From contig JBNGIS010017660.1 in NCBI GenBank assembly GCA_049999725.1, positions 51,783-78,493 of the forward strand: a stretch of DNA of 26,711 nucleotides, read 5' to 3'. Each line of letters begins with the position of its first letter. The stretch's first letter is position 1. Source of the stretch: Haplomitrium mnioides. Lineage: Eukaryota > Marchantiophyta > Haplomitriopsida > Calobryales. The position numbers and the translations under genes are program-made. The notes under the pieces were generated by a model. The model was given only the letters and a program-made list of their open reading frames with translations, was not told the origin of the DNA and ran no database searches. Positions 9,927 to 18,150 of the stretch are shown piece after piece.

Positions 9927-10270
9927 GTCGACCTAGTGTTCCCGCGCCTCATTCTTCCTCGTCGACTTGGGGCTCGCGGCTTTCTCATTCTTCCTTCATC
10001 GACTTGGTGCTCGCGGCTCTTTCTCCTCTTCCTTCGTCGACTTGGNNNNNNNNNNTGGTGCTCGCGGCTCTTTCTCCTCTTCCTTCGTCGACTTGGTGCT
10101 CGTGGCTCTTTCTCCTCTTCCTCGTTGACCTGGTATTTGTGGCTCTTTCTCCTCTTCCTTCGTCGACTTGGTGCTCGCGGCTCTTTCTCCTCTTCCTTCG
10201 TCGACCTGGTGCTCACAGCTCTTTCTCCTCTTCCTCGTCGACCTGATGCTCGCCGCTATCATTCCTCGTC
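9927..10270. repeat. 37-38 bp tandem repeat in copia leader
   Basis: Units start with GTCGAC (or a near match) at 9927, 9961, 9998, 10036, 10087, 10124, 10162, 10200 and 10237, and continue TTGGTGCTCGCGGCTC then a pyrimidine-rich tail. The 51-base step at 10036-10087 contains the N run, so copy number is not known. Confidence 0.9.
10046..10055. other. Assembly gap (10 N)
   Basis: Ten N bases inside the tandem array. The true length missing here is probably one or more repeat units. Confidence 0.98.
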
Positions 10271-10497
10271 GATAGCTCCTTCATTCGGTTAGAATCTCCT
10301 CTGGCTGTGGTGAAGGAGAAAGGCTGATTGCTCTGCATAGTGCTTCCTCCCTTCCTAGTTTCGAAAGTTTTTCTCCTATTCGGCTCTATGCTATCTCCTC
10401 AATGCAATGGTGAGGTGAGATTCTGACTACTCGTTTGGTGTGCTCGGGTTGTTGCATCCCCCTAACGGTTGATTGGGCTGATCAAGGAAGCTCTCTT

Positions 10498-10515
10498 CCC
10501 CCCCCCCCCCCCCCC
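10498..10515. repeat. Poly-C run
   Basis: Eighteen consecutive C in the copia leader. Its length may be unreliable in the assembly. Confidence 0.95.
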
Positions 10516-11214
10516 TCTGGTTTCTCATTTGACCCTTCTGTGTTTGGAAGCTTGTCACTCTCCTTGAGGTTGCATCTATGGTACAGGTGGTTTGGGGTCC
10601 TCACTCTCTAGTTCTGGCCTATCCCACTCTCCCTGGTCATCAGGAACATTGAAATAGTTCAGGGCGCCCTTGTGCTGCAGATTTTATTCCCTACATGCTT
10701 GATTATGCTCACTGGCTCCTCTAAACGGTTTCTCCTTGAGTGTTATCTGGCTGAGACCTTTTCCCTGCTAGACACCTCCTACTGACCCAAATCTGCAGGA
10801 CAAAGCACAGTGGCGGACCACAACTGACCAGGACGAACAACGAGCAACGCCGACGACAACATGACAGTTTCCATTCAACATAGAAACACATTACAGGGCA
10901 GTTTCTAGTCCAGACCTGCCAATTTTTTTTCCAGCACATTTACTTTTCCTCAATTTTTTTTTTCCTTTTTTCAGAGGATACTTCAATTTCATTTCATTCT
11001 TTTTTATTTCCTGCATTAAGAAGAAAACATAAACAGGTACCAGATCCAAAACATACCCACTATACGCGGAGACCCGCAGTACTGATCATACTGCACATCG
11101 TTCTTCTATTTTCTTTCTTCTTTCATCATCCCCACTCTGGTTTAACCAAGCACAGCAACACGCTCTGGACAATTACCAAATCCAGACCGGCTGGACACTG
11201 GGAATCAACCAAAC

Positions 11215-12099
11215 ATGAACCCCGTCGATTCCTTGAAATTCCCAACACTAAAACTCGATGGATCAAACTACCAGTCATGGTCCCTAGATATTACCACGTA
11301 CCTGACATCAAAGAGCATCCATGATATCCTAACACACGACGAGGGCACAAACCCTCGCGACACTGCTCACGCTGCTCGAGCCTTAATCCTCATCCACCAC
11401 CATATCGTGGAACCACTCAAGCTTCAATACTTGAATCACCACAACCCCAGAATACTTTGGAATGAACTCAAATTAAGATTCGACCATTTGACATCCATAT
11501 CACTCCCCGCAGCGAGACATGATTGGATAAACCTCCGCGTCCAAGATCACATATCGATTGTGAACTACAATAACGAATTGTTCCAGATCGCCTCCCAGCT
11601 GGCCATATGCGGCCACCCTATATCGGATGAAGAACAGATAGAGAAGACCCTATCAACATTCCCTGTAAGCAACCTTATCTTGGCATCCCAATATCGCAAC
11701 ATGCGATTCACAAGATACTCAAAGCTTATCGCATATATGCTCATAGTCGAGAAACATCAAATTCTACTCATGGAGAACGCGAAAAAGCGACCTCCCGGTT
11801 CTGTTGCACCTCTCGTAAACCCTAAATCACACTACACACAACACCATACACACCCTGCAAACCGTACTCGAGGACCTCACACAGGAAGAGGAAGAAGTAG
11901 CGGAAGAGGAAACCCCAGATTCAAGGGGAGTATGAAATACTCACATACCAACCGACCTCCATTTTTCACAAACAGGGATAAGAATAGCAGGCATTATACC
12001 TCCAACAAACCTGAGCGTAGAACACATCCATGGACACCAAGAGGTGGCCGACAACATATGCGCGACCGAAAACACTTCTCCCAACCGAGAAACACTTAG
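11215..12099 (+). CDS. Copia Gag (capsid part), open up to a TAG
   Basis: 294 residues, starting MNPVDSLKFPTLKLDGSNYQ, the usual copia Gag opening in which LDGSNYQSW forms the conserved N-terminal motif. The capsid-type helical region follows (LWNELKLRFDHL, then VNYNNELFQIASQLAICGHPISDEEQ). The last 80 residues are basic and rich in Arg, Gly and His, typical of the linker to the nucleocapsid. The protein packages the element RNA into virus-like particles in the cytoplasm. The frame ends at a TAG just three codons before the zinc knuckle, so the truncated product keeps the capsid but not the nucleocapsid motif. The ATG context (AAACATGAA) is fair, and no better start lies upstream. Confidence 0.9.
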   Translation: MNPVDSLKFPTLKLDGSNYQSWSLDITTYLTSKSIHDILTHDEGTNPRDTAHAARALILIHHHIVEPLKLQYLNHHNPRILWNELKLRFDHLTSISLPAARHDWINLRVQDHISIVNYNNELFQIASQLAICGHPISDEEQIEKTLSTFPVSNLILASQYRNMRFTRYSKLIAYMLIVEKHQILLMENAKKRPPGSVAPLVNPKSHYTQHHTHPANRTRGPHTGRGRSSGRGNPRFKGSMKYSHTNRPPFFTNRDKNSRHYTSNKPERRTHPWTPRGGRQHMRDRKHFSQPRNT

Positions 12100-12105
12100 A
12101 CCTCA

Positions 12106-12147
12106 TGTCACAGATGCGGAACTCGAGGACATACACAATCAGTATGC
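12106..12147 (+). other. Gag zinc knuckle (CCHC), beyond the stop
   Basis: CHRCGTRGHTQSVC fits CX2CX4HX4C exactly with codons at 12106, 12115, 12130 and 12145, in the gag frame directly after the TAG at 12097. It would bind RNA during packaging. Its intact state argues that the TAG is recent. Confidence 0.93.
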
Positions 12148-12309
12148 CGAGTCCCTACACACCTGGCCAAACTGTACCAAAATAGTATTAGGTATACACA
12201 ACCTGAAGTCCATGGGAATCTCTTGGAAATCCCCGATGTCGACGACTACTCGACATACAACATGCATCCTGAAAGCCATACGATACAACATTTGGATCCT
12301 ACTCTGGCA

Positions 12310-12675
12310 GCAGACCACAGCAACACATGCATTGTTGATAGCGGCTCCTCGCACACTATCCTACAGGATCGAAACCTCTTCTCTTCGATCACCCCTTCTT
12401 CTCGGCAAATGACAACTATCACCGGCCATAACCAAATAGAAGAAGGCTATGGCCCAGCCACCGTACGATTCCCAAACGGAACCATACTGAACATTCCTTC
12501 ATCCATATACGCACCCACGGCCACAAGGAACCTTATCAGCTTCCGAGATATCCGACGAAACGAATATCACATTCAAACAGGCAGGACATCTAACACAGAA
12601 GTCTTACATATTATGCTACCGACAAGACTTAATATGCAAGTACAAGAAACCTTCCCACTGTCTCCACCCGGACTG
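12310..12675 (+). other. Copia aspartic protease domain
   Basis: CIVDSGSSHTILQDRNLFSS with the catalytic D-S-G at 12337-12345, then FPNGTILNIPSSIYAP and RNLISFRDI, the usual copia protease features. It would cut the polyprotein. It is separated from Gag by the TAG at 12097 and from integrase by the TAA at 12676. Confidence 0.88.
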
Positions 12676-12699
12676 TAAATGACACACATTTATTCATAC

Positions 12700-13650
12700 C
12701 TTACATCCTCGATACGAATCTTGAATACTCAACTCTGGCATAATCGACTCGGACACCCAGGCAAAGACATGTTTTACAAACTAAAACATGACAGCATAGG
12801 CATTCCTAACAATGTACAACCTATATCCTCCTCATCCCCATGCATGGCATGTGCACAAGGAAAACTTAAGGTCGTACATCCAATACAAAAAACAACCAGA
12901 TAAATCCCACGATTCCTTGAACGGATCCATACAGACGTTTGCAGACCTATTCACCCTCCATCCGGGCCATTCAAATATTTTCTAGTAACCATTGATGCAT
13001 CATCAAAGTGGTCACAAGTATCTCTACTCACAACCAAAAATATGGTATTCCCCAAACTACTCTCACAAATCCTAAAGCTAACCACACAATTCCCCGAATA
13101 CCCGATCCAAACCCTCCGAGTTGACAACGCCGACAAATTTTCGTCTAAAACATTCGACAAATTCTGCACATCAGCAGGCATAGATATCCAATACTCAGTA
13201 CCTCACGTCCATTTCCAGAATGGGATAGCTGAATCGGCAATTAAACGTATACAACTTATCGCTTGACCGTTACTGCTGAACACGAGCCTTCCTACATCCG
13301 CATGGGGCCATGCCGTACTGCATGCAGCCACCCTAATAAAATTCAGACCATCAGCCTTCAACAGTTACTCACCACACCGACTTGCGATAGGCATACCCGC
13401 CAACATTACACACCTCCGAACCTTCGGATGTCTGGTCATGGTACCGATTCTCGGCCCCAACCAAACCAAAATGGGACCACAGCGTCAGAGAGGGATATAT
13501 ATTGGTTCTGAATCCCCATCAATAATTCGATACCTCGAACCCAGCATATCCGACGTTTTCAAATCACGATTCGCGGATTGCCAATTCTTTGAGGATACAT
13601 TCCCACCCTTAACACAAGACACATCTACCAACCCCACAACACATATAGAG
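12700..13650 (+). other. Copia integrase domain
   Basis: The HHCC zinc finger is HNRLGH (His codons 12739 and 12754) with CMAC (12841, 12850). The DDE core follows: HTDVC (Asp 12934), RVDNA (Asp 13123) and GIAESA (Glu 13231), with exactly 35 residues between the last two. Then come AWGHAVLHAATLI, RTFGC and RGIYIGSESPSIIRYLEP, the usual copia C-terminal part. All catalytic residues are intact, but stops at 12901 and 13264 cut the frame. Its past activity is shown by the 5-bp target duplication. Confidence 0.9.
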
Positions 13651-14139
13651 GAACTAATATAGCATAAAAACTCAATCCTTCAACCTGATGCCAGAACTGG
13701 ACAATCTGACTACGAAGTACAGAAAATACTTCACATCCAATAGACATTAGCCAAAACGCCAGACGCATTCAATGATGTAGCAGGTATTACCAAGTCCCAT
13801 ATTGACGCAGCAAATGCACTTGCAAGACTACAAAAAGAATCCAGACCTGCTACTGATATTGCGCCCAAAGCCAAAGGAGGACGCCCGCTTGGCTCCAAAA
13901 ATAAGCCGAAACCCAACCTATCACATCACACCAATAACGACATACTACCAACCCAAGACAGAACATCAGACACGCTGAGATCAACAATTCCAGACAATGA
14001 CGAGATATCCATCGACTACTCGCATACCGGCCATATCTGGACAAGAGACAAAACAGACATAGACGACATGTTTGCCTACTCAGTATCTCAAAGTATAGAT
14101 GACAATACACCAGATCCCATCTCCATACAGGACGCACAA

Positions 14140-15600
14140 TCCAGACAGGACTAGCCACAATGGGAACAAGCGATTAACTCAGAGCTAGATTCTCTGATTC
14201 ATCGCTAAGTTTTTGGCTCCATCACTCCAGCAACGCCCAACATGACTCTGACCAACTACAGATTCATATTTGTCAGAAAAAGAAATGCAAAGGGTGACGT
14301 CACCAGATACAAAGCCAGACTGGTTGCAAAAGGATACACCCAAATACCTGGCAGAGACTACAACCTGACGTATTCACCCGTAATGGACTCCATTACATAC
14401 ATATATATGATAGCATTTGCCATTCAACGGAACCTCATAATGCACATCATGGACGTTATTACAGCCTACTTGTACGACATACTTGACTCTCAGATCTATA
14501 TGAAGGCACCTCCTGAACTCATATCAAGGTTATCATTTCACATTGAAGGGGAGAAGAAAACATCTGAGGTTGGACCTTTTGTCCCTCAATGCCAAACAGC
14601 TGAGGTTGGACCTTCTGTCCCTCACTTCAAAATATATGAGGTTAGACCTTATGCCCCTCACACACATAAATCTGCAACAGGACCTATAGTCCACAAATGG
14701 CTACAAAAGAAAGGACCTACTGTCCTCATGACAAAGAGAAAGCGCCATACAATGAACAACATGCTTAACACTGTGATATCAGGACCTTTAGTCCAGCCAA
14801 CACAACTGCTGAGCACGCAGTCCAACAGAGGACCTTCAATCCCATCAACATGCATGGCAGATTGGCAAAAGAAAGGACCTTCAGTCCAACCCGCAAATAA
14901 GCTGAACAAGCACCATGACAAGGGACCTTTAGTCCCACATCGATCATGTGTACATAGAAGCATTCCATCGACAAAGCATTCAGCAAATGCTACAAAAATG
15001 GCATCAAATCGATCGGACCCTCAAATGGCAGTCCAAGTCATGAGATCGATGTATGGCCTCAAGCAAAGCGGCAGAAATTGGTATCAACAATTCAAATCAG
15101 AAATGATGGCAATGAATTTTACAAATGACGACATTGCCTCGTTCCTATTCATGAAACAGGAATCCCCAGAATACGTTATAGTGGCAATCTACGTAGACGA
15201 TATCAACATTTTTGGGACACCATGCCTGACCTCCGACACTATTGAGAAACTGAAAAATATCTTTGAAATGCGAGATATTGGCGAACCTGACTTCTGCTTG
15301 GGAATACAATTCGAACACTTACATGATGGCATTCTGATACACCAGTCAACTTACACATCGAAAATGCTAAAACAATTCAACATAGAAAAAGCTCATCCAA
15401 TGAGTACGCCTATGGAAATGAGACCCTCAGATCTCACAAAAGACATGTTCTCCAAAAGGAAGGAAACAAAACCCACACTTGGACTAGAGAAGCCATACCT
15501 GTCAGCCATAGGAGCATTAATGTACCTGGCAAATCAGACCAGACCCAACATTGCTTTTGCTGTAAACCTACTGGCAAGACGTAGCTCACAACCAACTATA
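14140..15600 (+). other. Copia reverse transcriptase with large insertion
   Basis: Begins QWEQAINSELDSLIHR (the TAG at 14152 stands where Trp is usual), then VRKRNAKGDVTRYKARLVAK. IMDVITAYLY carries the first catalytic Asp at 14452, and IYVDD at 15187-15201 gives the other two. The C-terminal part has FCLGIQFEHL, STPMEM, YLSAIGALMYLANQTRP and IAFAVNLLARRSSQPT. Between MKAPPE (about 14500) and MRSMYGLKQSG (about 15040) copia elements normally have about 15-25 residues; here there are about 170, including nine GP-x-V repeats. This piece is open for 501 codons (14242-15747), the longest open part of the element. Confidence 0.92.
14560..14940 (+). repeat. Array C: nine in-frame GGACC-GTCC hairpins in RT
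   Basis: Copies of the 13-mer GGACCTTTAGTCC or variants start at 14572, 14608, 14644, 14680, 14713, 14782, 14830, 14875 and 14923. Spacings are 36, 36, 36, 33, 69, 48, 45 and 48, all multiples of three. Each encodes Gly-Pro-x-Val (GPFVP, GPSVP, RPYAP, GPIVH, GPTVL, GPLVQ, GPSIP, GPSVQ, GPLVP). The first copies are flanked by TGAGGTT and CTCA, which extend the stem. The DNA between copies is not conserved. Confidence 0.9.
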
Positions 15601-15689
15601 CGCCATTGGAATGGCATAAAAAGAATTTTCAGATACCTGAAAGGCACTGTAGACATGGGTCTATTCTTCCCGAAAAATGCAGGAAACGA

Positions 15690-16191
15690 CATCATTGGCT
15701 ATGCTAATGTTGGATACTTATCTGACCCTGATGACGCCAAATCATAAACAAGATATGTATTCCTTAAAGGGGGTACAGCTATTTCATGGAAAAGCACAAA
15801 ACAGACCATCACCACAACCTCTATTAATCATGCCAAAATTATAGCCTTATACGAGGCTAGTAGAGAATGTATTTGGCTAAGACAGTTGATTGATCACATC
15901 AACTCTAATACTGGACAACAACTTATACAATCACCTACAGTACTCTATGAAGATAGCAGACCATGTGTTGAACAAATAGCCCAAGGATTCATTAAAGGGG
16001 ATAGAATCAAACACATTGCCCCTAAATTCTTCTATACTCATGAACAATATGGTGAACAAATTAAGGTGCAATGGATACCCAGCAAAGACAATAGGGCTGA
16101 CATTTTCACCAAACCCCTACCTACTACCCTATATAGGGCAATACAGAAGGAATTGGTGTGCGAAAATTATCTGAACTCAACAAAACAAAAT
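15690..16191 (+). other. Copia RNase H domain, two catalytic residues lost
   Basis: GYANVGYLSDPDDAKS-stop-TRYVF, then GGTAISWKSTKQT, NHAKIIALYEASRECIWL, YEDSRPCVEQIAQG and DNRADIFTKPLP. Copia RNase H has Asp in GYADAGY and Glu in SNHAEI. Here these are Asn (AAT at 15706) and Lys (AAA at 15835), both single G-to-A changes. The later Asp residues (YED, RAD) remain. The TAA at 15745 replaces the usual Gln of SQTGYVF. Confidence 0.88.
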
Positions 16192-16500
16192 TGACATATC
16201 AATTTTATCTGATTCTGATTATTTTCAGATTTTATACCACGCTTTCTGTTATTGAGTAAACATGTTTTAACCATGTGATTTGTTTTACATATACTCATAT
16301 AACACTACGTGCAACACTAATGATGTACACATGTTTTTCATAAGACAGACGAGGGCTCAACAAGTTATCTATATAGATGCAAGGAGCCACTACCACAACG
16401 CCATCGACAACATTACAACAGAGATTTGAGTAATAAACTCAATGATACTGTTGTTACATACATGATACACCACAAACAATCTATTTTTGATGTAAATACC

Positions 16501-16566
16501 CTACACGTGGTGGCACTCTTTCCCTCAGAAGAAAGCATGAGGGTTTTAATGAGACCACACATGTAG
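16501..16566 (+). other. Conserved copia 3' hairpin
   Basis: Outer arms CTACACGTGGTGG (16501-16513) and CCACACATGTAG (16555-16566) pair with few mismatches; inner CCCTC and GAGGG pair around AGAAGAAAG. A related sequence (GTGGTGGTACTCTTTC, CCCAGAAGAAAG) lies at the same place in the older element at 20058. The GGTG-CTCTTT-AAGG type motif is common near the 3' end of plant copia RNA (from memory). Confidence 0.7.
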
Positions 16567-16599
16567 GAGTATATTGATTCAGACTAGTCCTAGAATTGT

Positions 16600-16625
16600 G
16601 ACTGATTCGATTAGAAGAATCAGTC
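16600..16625 (+). other. Hairpin abutting the polypurine tract
   Basis: Perfect 9-bp arms GACTGATTC (16600-16608) and GAATCAGTC (16617-16625); the polypurine tract starts at the next base. Confidence 0.75.
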
Positions 16626-16634
16626 AAGGGGGAG
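16626..16634 (+). promoter_or_regulatory. Polypurine tract
   Basis: AAGGGGGAG directly before the 3' LTR, the plus-strand priming site. Identical to the tract before the second element's 3' LTR. Confidence 0.93.
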
Positions 16635-16768
16635 TGTTATAGGACTAGGATGGACTAGGATGAACCCTATATATAGATAGGGTTATGTACAATATTCAAT
16701 GTGGGATTCCATCTATGAAGTAAAGTGCGGCGCTGTTTATTGCTGTGTGTCTCTCATATGCTACAACA
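16635..16768 (+). repeat. Copia 3' LTR
   Basis: 134 bp, TGTTAT...CAACA. Differences from the 5' LTR fall near its TATA box and in the second half; five of about six are transitions. Confidence 0.97.
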
Positions 16769-16773
16769 AGGAA
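16769..16773. repeat. Right target-site duplication AGGAA
   Basis: Exact match to 9442-9446, fixing the insertion ends. Confidence 0.95.
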
Positions 16774-17122
16774 AAAATTGTACAAAAAAAGGTTGACAAA
16801 GAACAGAAGGCAAAAAATGGCCAAATCACAAGAAAATGCGGAAAAAAGCACGACAATAACTTATTGGTACTTTTATACCCAAATTTCAAAACCCACAATT
16901 TCCGGCTAAAAAATGATTTGTGGAGCTCTTGACACATAGTTTCAGCTCGTGCAAAAAAAAAGTTAGTATATAAATCATTGCTTGTTTTCATCTACATGAA
17001 TTTTTTTTTTCATTTTCTTCACTAAAATTTCACAATTTTGTCGTTTTGTGAAATTTTCTTACAAAATACATCTTTAAAGTATACCATCAGGAATTAAGAA
17101 TATTTGTTAAAATACTTTCATC
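16774..17122. other. No recognisable gene
   Basis: About 350 bases of AT-rich flank between the two LTR elements. Before the copia inserted it was contiguous with 9441, so it may hold upstream sequence of the minus-strand pseudogene; no exon is evident. Confidence 0.4.
17117..17121. repeat. Candidate left target duplication TTCAT
   Basis: TTCAT lies one base before the apparent LTR start and recurs at 20380-20384 directly after the 3' LTR. The one-base offset leaves some doubt. Confidence 0.5.
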
Positions 17123-17316
17123 TATTATAACCCTAGTTAAATTAACCAAATTAGGGTTAGCACTCACTCTTGTTGTGGTTGATGTTCTCTCATACATCAA
17201 CCAAAGTGGAGTATTGTGAGCTAATCTAATCCATTACTAATTAGAGTGAAACCCTAGTTGAGTTAGATCTTGAAGTAGCTACAACTACCCCTATCTTTCT
17301 CTATCTATCTCATACA
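17123..17316 (+). repeat. 5' LTR of element 2
   Basis: 194 bp from TATTATAACCC to CTCATACA. Contains a 9-bp inverted repeat TGGTTGATG/CATCAACCA (17176-17184, 17195-17203) kept in the 3' copy. It starts TA rather than TG, probably a G-to-A change. Confidence 0.88.
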
Positions 17317-17733
17317 AAAGAAAATTTTTCAAGAAAACTAATCTTCTAGAGCATCGACTTAAGAAAGAAAATTTTAATTGTGAATTTTATATGGTATCTT
17401 TATGCCATATTTATTGATTGGAGTTTACTTTCTTTTGCGTGGAAGAGAGATGGGAAATCATCACACAAAAACAAAAAACATTTGCATGTAGAAAAATGCA
17501 AGGGACTGAGAAAGTGAAAATTGAACCGTTGCAAAAGTGCATCATGTCTCTCTTCTTCAAGCAATTCACAATATATACAATGTGTGAGAGACACTTGAAT
17601 GGCATACATAATTTTGTTGGCAAATTTCATATGAAAGTTACTTGTGTGGACATTTGTAAGGAGTGATGCAGAACATTGGCACAACTTACTTCAATAGTGG
17701 AAAGGTTTTAATCTTGAAAATTGTATATACGAG
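17317..17733. other. Interior of element 2 before SPX, unassigned
   Basis: AT-rich; both strands have short open frames that overlap each other and match nothing I know. TGGTATC at about 17391 is the only hint of a displaced primer site. Confidence 0.35.
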
Positions 17734-18150
17734 ATGGTAAAATTCTCAAAACAGCTTGAGAGCTAGTTCGTAGCTGAATGGAGAGCGGCTTACTGCAATT
17801 ATAAGTTTTTGAAGAAGGATTTGAAGCATTAAACACTCTACATCAAACCAATGCCCCAAAAATATCTGAATACCACTGTCCCATCTCTCCCGCCGCAATA
17901 GAAACAACTATGTGGATTCAAATGCTATTATGGTACACATCCAAAGAAGTGGAGGATCTTAAGAAAAAATTGAAACAAAGATTTTGGAGCCAAGTGCTCA
18001 CAATGAAAAAGAAAATCCTTCTTTACAAGTCTAGACACGCAATTCAACAAAGTCAGTAAGTTACATAAAAGCAAAGAGGAGGAATATATCCAACAAGCAG
18101 ATCTGTTGCACAAGCAGATAAAAGACATGGAGGTTGCGTACAATGCTATA
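17734..18150 (+). pseudogene. Captured SPX domain fragment (PHO1-like)
   Basis: SPX domains sense inositol pyrophosphates in phosphate signalling and transport. The remnant opens MVKFSKQLES-stop-FVAEWRAAYCNYKFLKKDLK, the classic SPX start (MVKFSKQLE, VPEW, Y..LKKDLK). After a linker it gives FFTSLDTQFNKVSKLHKSKE, matching the second SPX helix block (LDxxLNKVNKFYKxKE), and ADLLHKQIKDMEVA. One frame covers all of it, with stops at 17764, 17830, 17899, 17971 and 18004, each one C-to-T step from CAA, CAG or CGA. The linker is shorter than in PHO1 proteins. No EXS domain follows. The uninterrupted frame suggests a spliced (cDNA) origin, but intron positions in the donor gene are unknown to me. Confidence 0.82.

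Larger units (their letters stand above)
9598..11214 (+). other. Long non-coding copia leader
   Basis: About 1.6 kb between primer site and gag, pyrimidine-rich. It carries a 37-38-bp tandem array, a run of 18 C and an assembly gap. The open frames here come from repeats (Ser/Arg/Lys-rich peptides on both strands) and I do not call them genes. A leader this long beside a 134-bp LTR is unusual in proportion. Confidence 0.7.
11215..16194 (+). pseudogene. Copia gag-pol polyprotein with nine internal stops
   Basis: One frame runs 4,980 bases from the ATG at 11215 to a TGA at 16192. In it I read Gag, zinc knuckle, protease, integrase, reverse transcriptase and RNase H without any frameshift. Internal stops are at 12097 TAG, 12676 TAA, 12901 TAA, 13264 TGA, 13660 TAG, 13741 TAG, 14152 TAG, 14206 TAA and 15745 TAA. 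Where the family residue is clear, the stop replaces Gln (13741, 15745), Arg (13264) or Trp (14152), each one transition away; 12676 may replace a Tyr and would then be a transversion. Catalytic residues of protease, integrase and RT are present, but two of RNase H are not. The element would depend on proteins from other copies. Confidence 0.93.
16195..16634 (+). other. Copia 3' untranslated region
   Basis: 440 bases between the pol stop and the 3' LTR, without coding content, holding two hairpins and the polypurine tract described separately. Confidence 0.8.
9447..16768 (+). mobile_element. Ty1/copia retrotransposon, complete but inactive
   Basis: A 7,322-bp insertion with 134-bp LTRs beginning TGTTAT and ending CAACA, a perfect 5-bp target duplication, gag-PR-IN-RT-RH order (copia order) in one frame, a polypurine tract and a conserved 3' hairpin. 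By motif style (CIVDSGSSHTIL protease, GALMYLA, LLARRSSQPTIRHW) it belongs near the Ale/Retrofit group; that is from memory. The LTRs differ at about six of 134 positions by my count, mostly transitions, so the insertion is neither brand new nor ancient. Nine in-frame stops and lost RNase H residues show this copy cannot move by itself. Its base composition is visibly richer in C and A on the coding strand than the AT-rich flanks. Confidence 0.97.

Noticed and set aside
9773-10292. Long open frames on both strands encoding Arg/Lys/Ser-rich peptides
   Set aside because: They are products of the 37-38-bp tandem repeat in the copia leader, cross an N gap and exist on both strands, so they are not genes.
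11990-12096. A decayed zinc knuckle at the end of Gag (GGRQHMRDRKHF)
   Set aside because: First considered because no CCHC appears before the stop, but the true intact CHRC...H...C lies in frame just after the TAG.
14560-14940. CRISPR array
   Set aside because: Regular palindromes with unique spacers recall CRISPR, but this is within a eukaryotic retrotransposon frame, repeats are 13 bp and spacers encode protein in frame.
14658-14986. Minus-strand open frames inside the copia RT
   Set aside because: Cys/Gly/Pro-rich repeats mirrored from the palindromic array C; no protein family, and they overlap the real plus-strand RT frame.
12097-15747. A variant nuclear code with TAA/TAG as glutamine
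   Set aside because: Several stops sit at Gln positions, but TGA at Arg and TAG at a Trp position also occur, and other remnants show the same mix; point mutation explains it better.
17400-17684. Opposing open frames before the SPX remnant
   Set aside because: They overlap on both strands, match nothing and lack motifs; chance frames in AT-rich DNA are sufficient.
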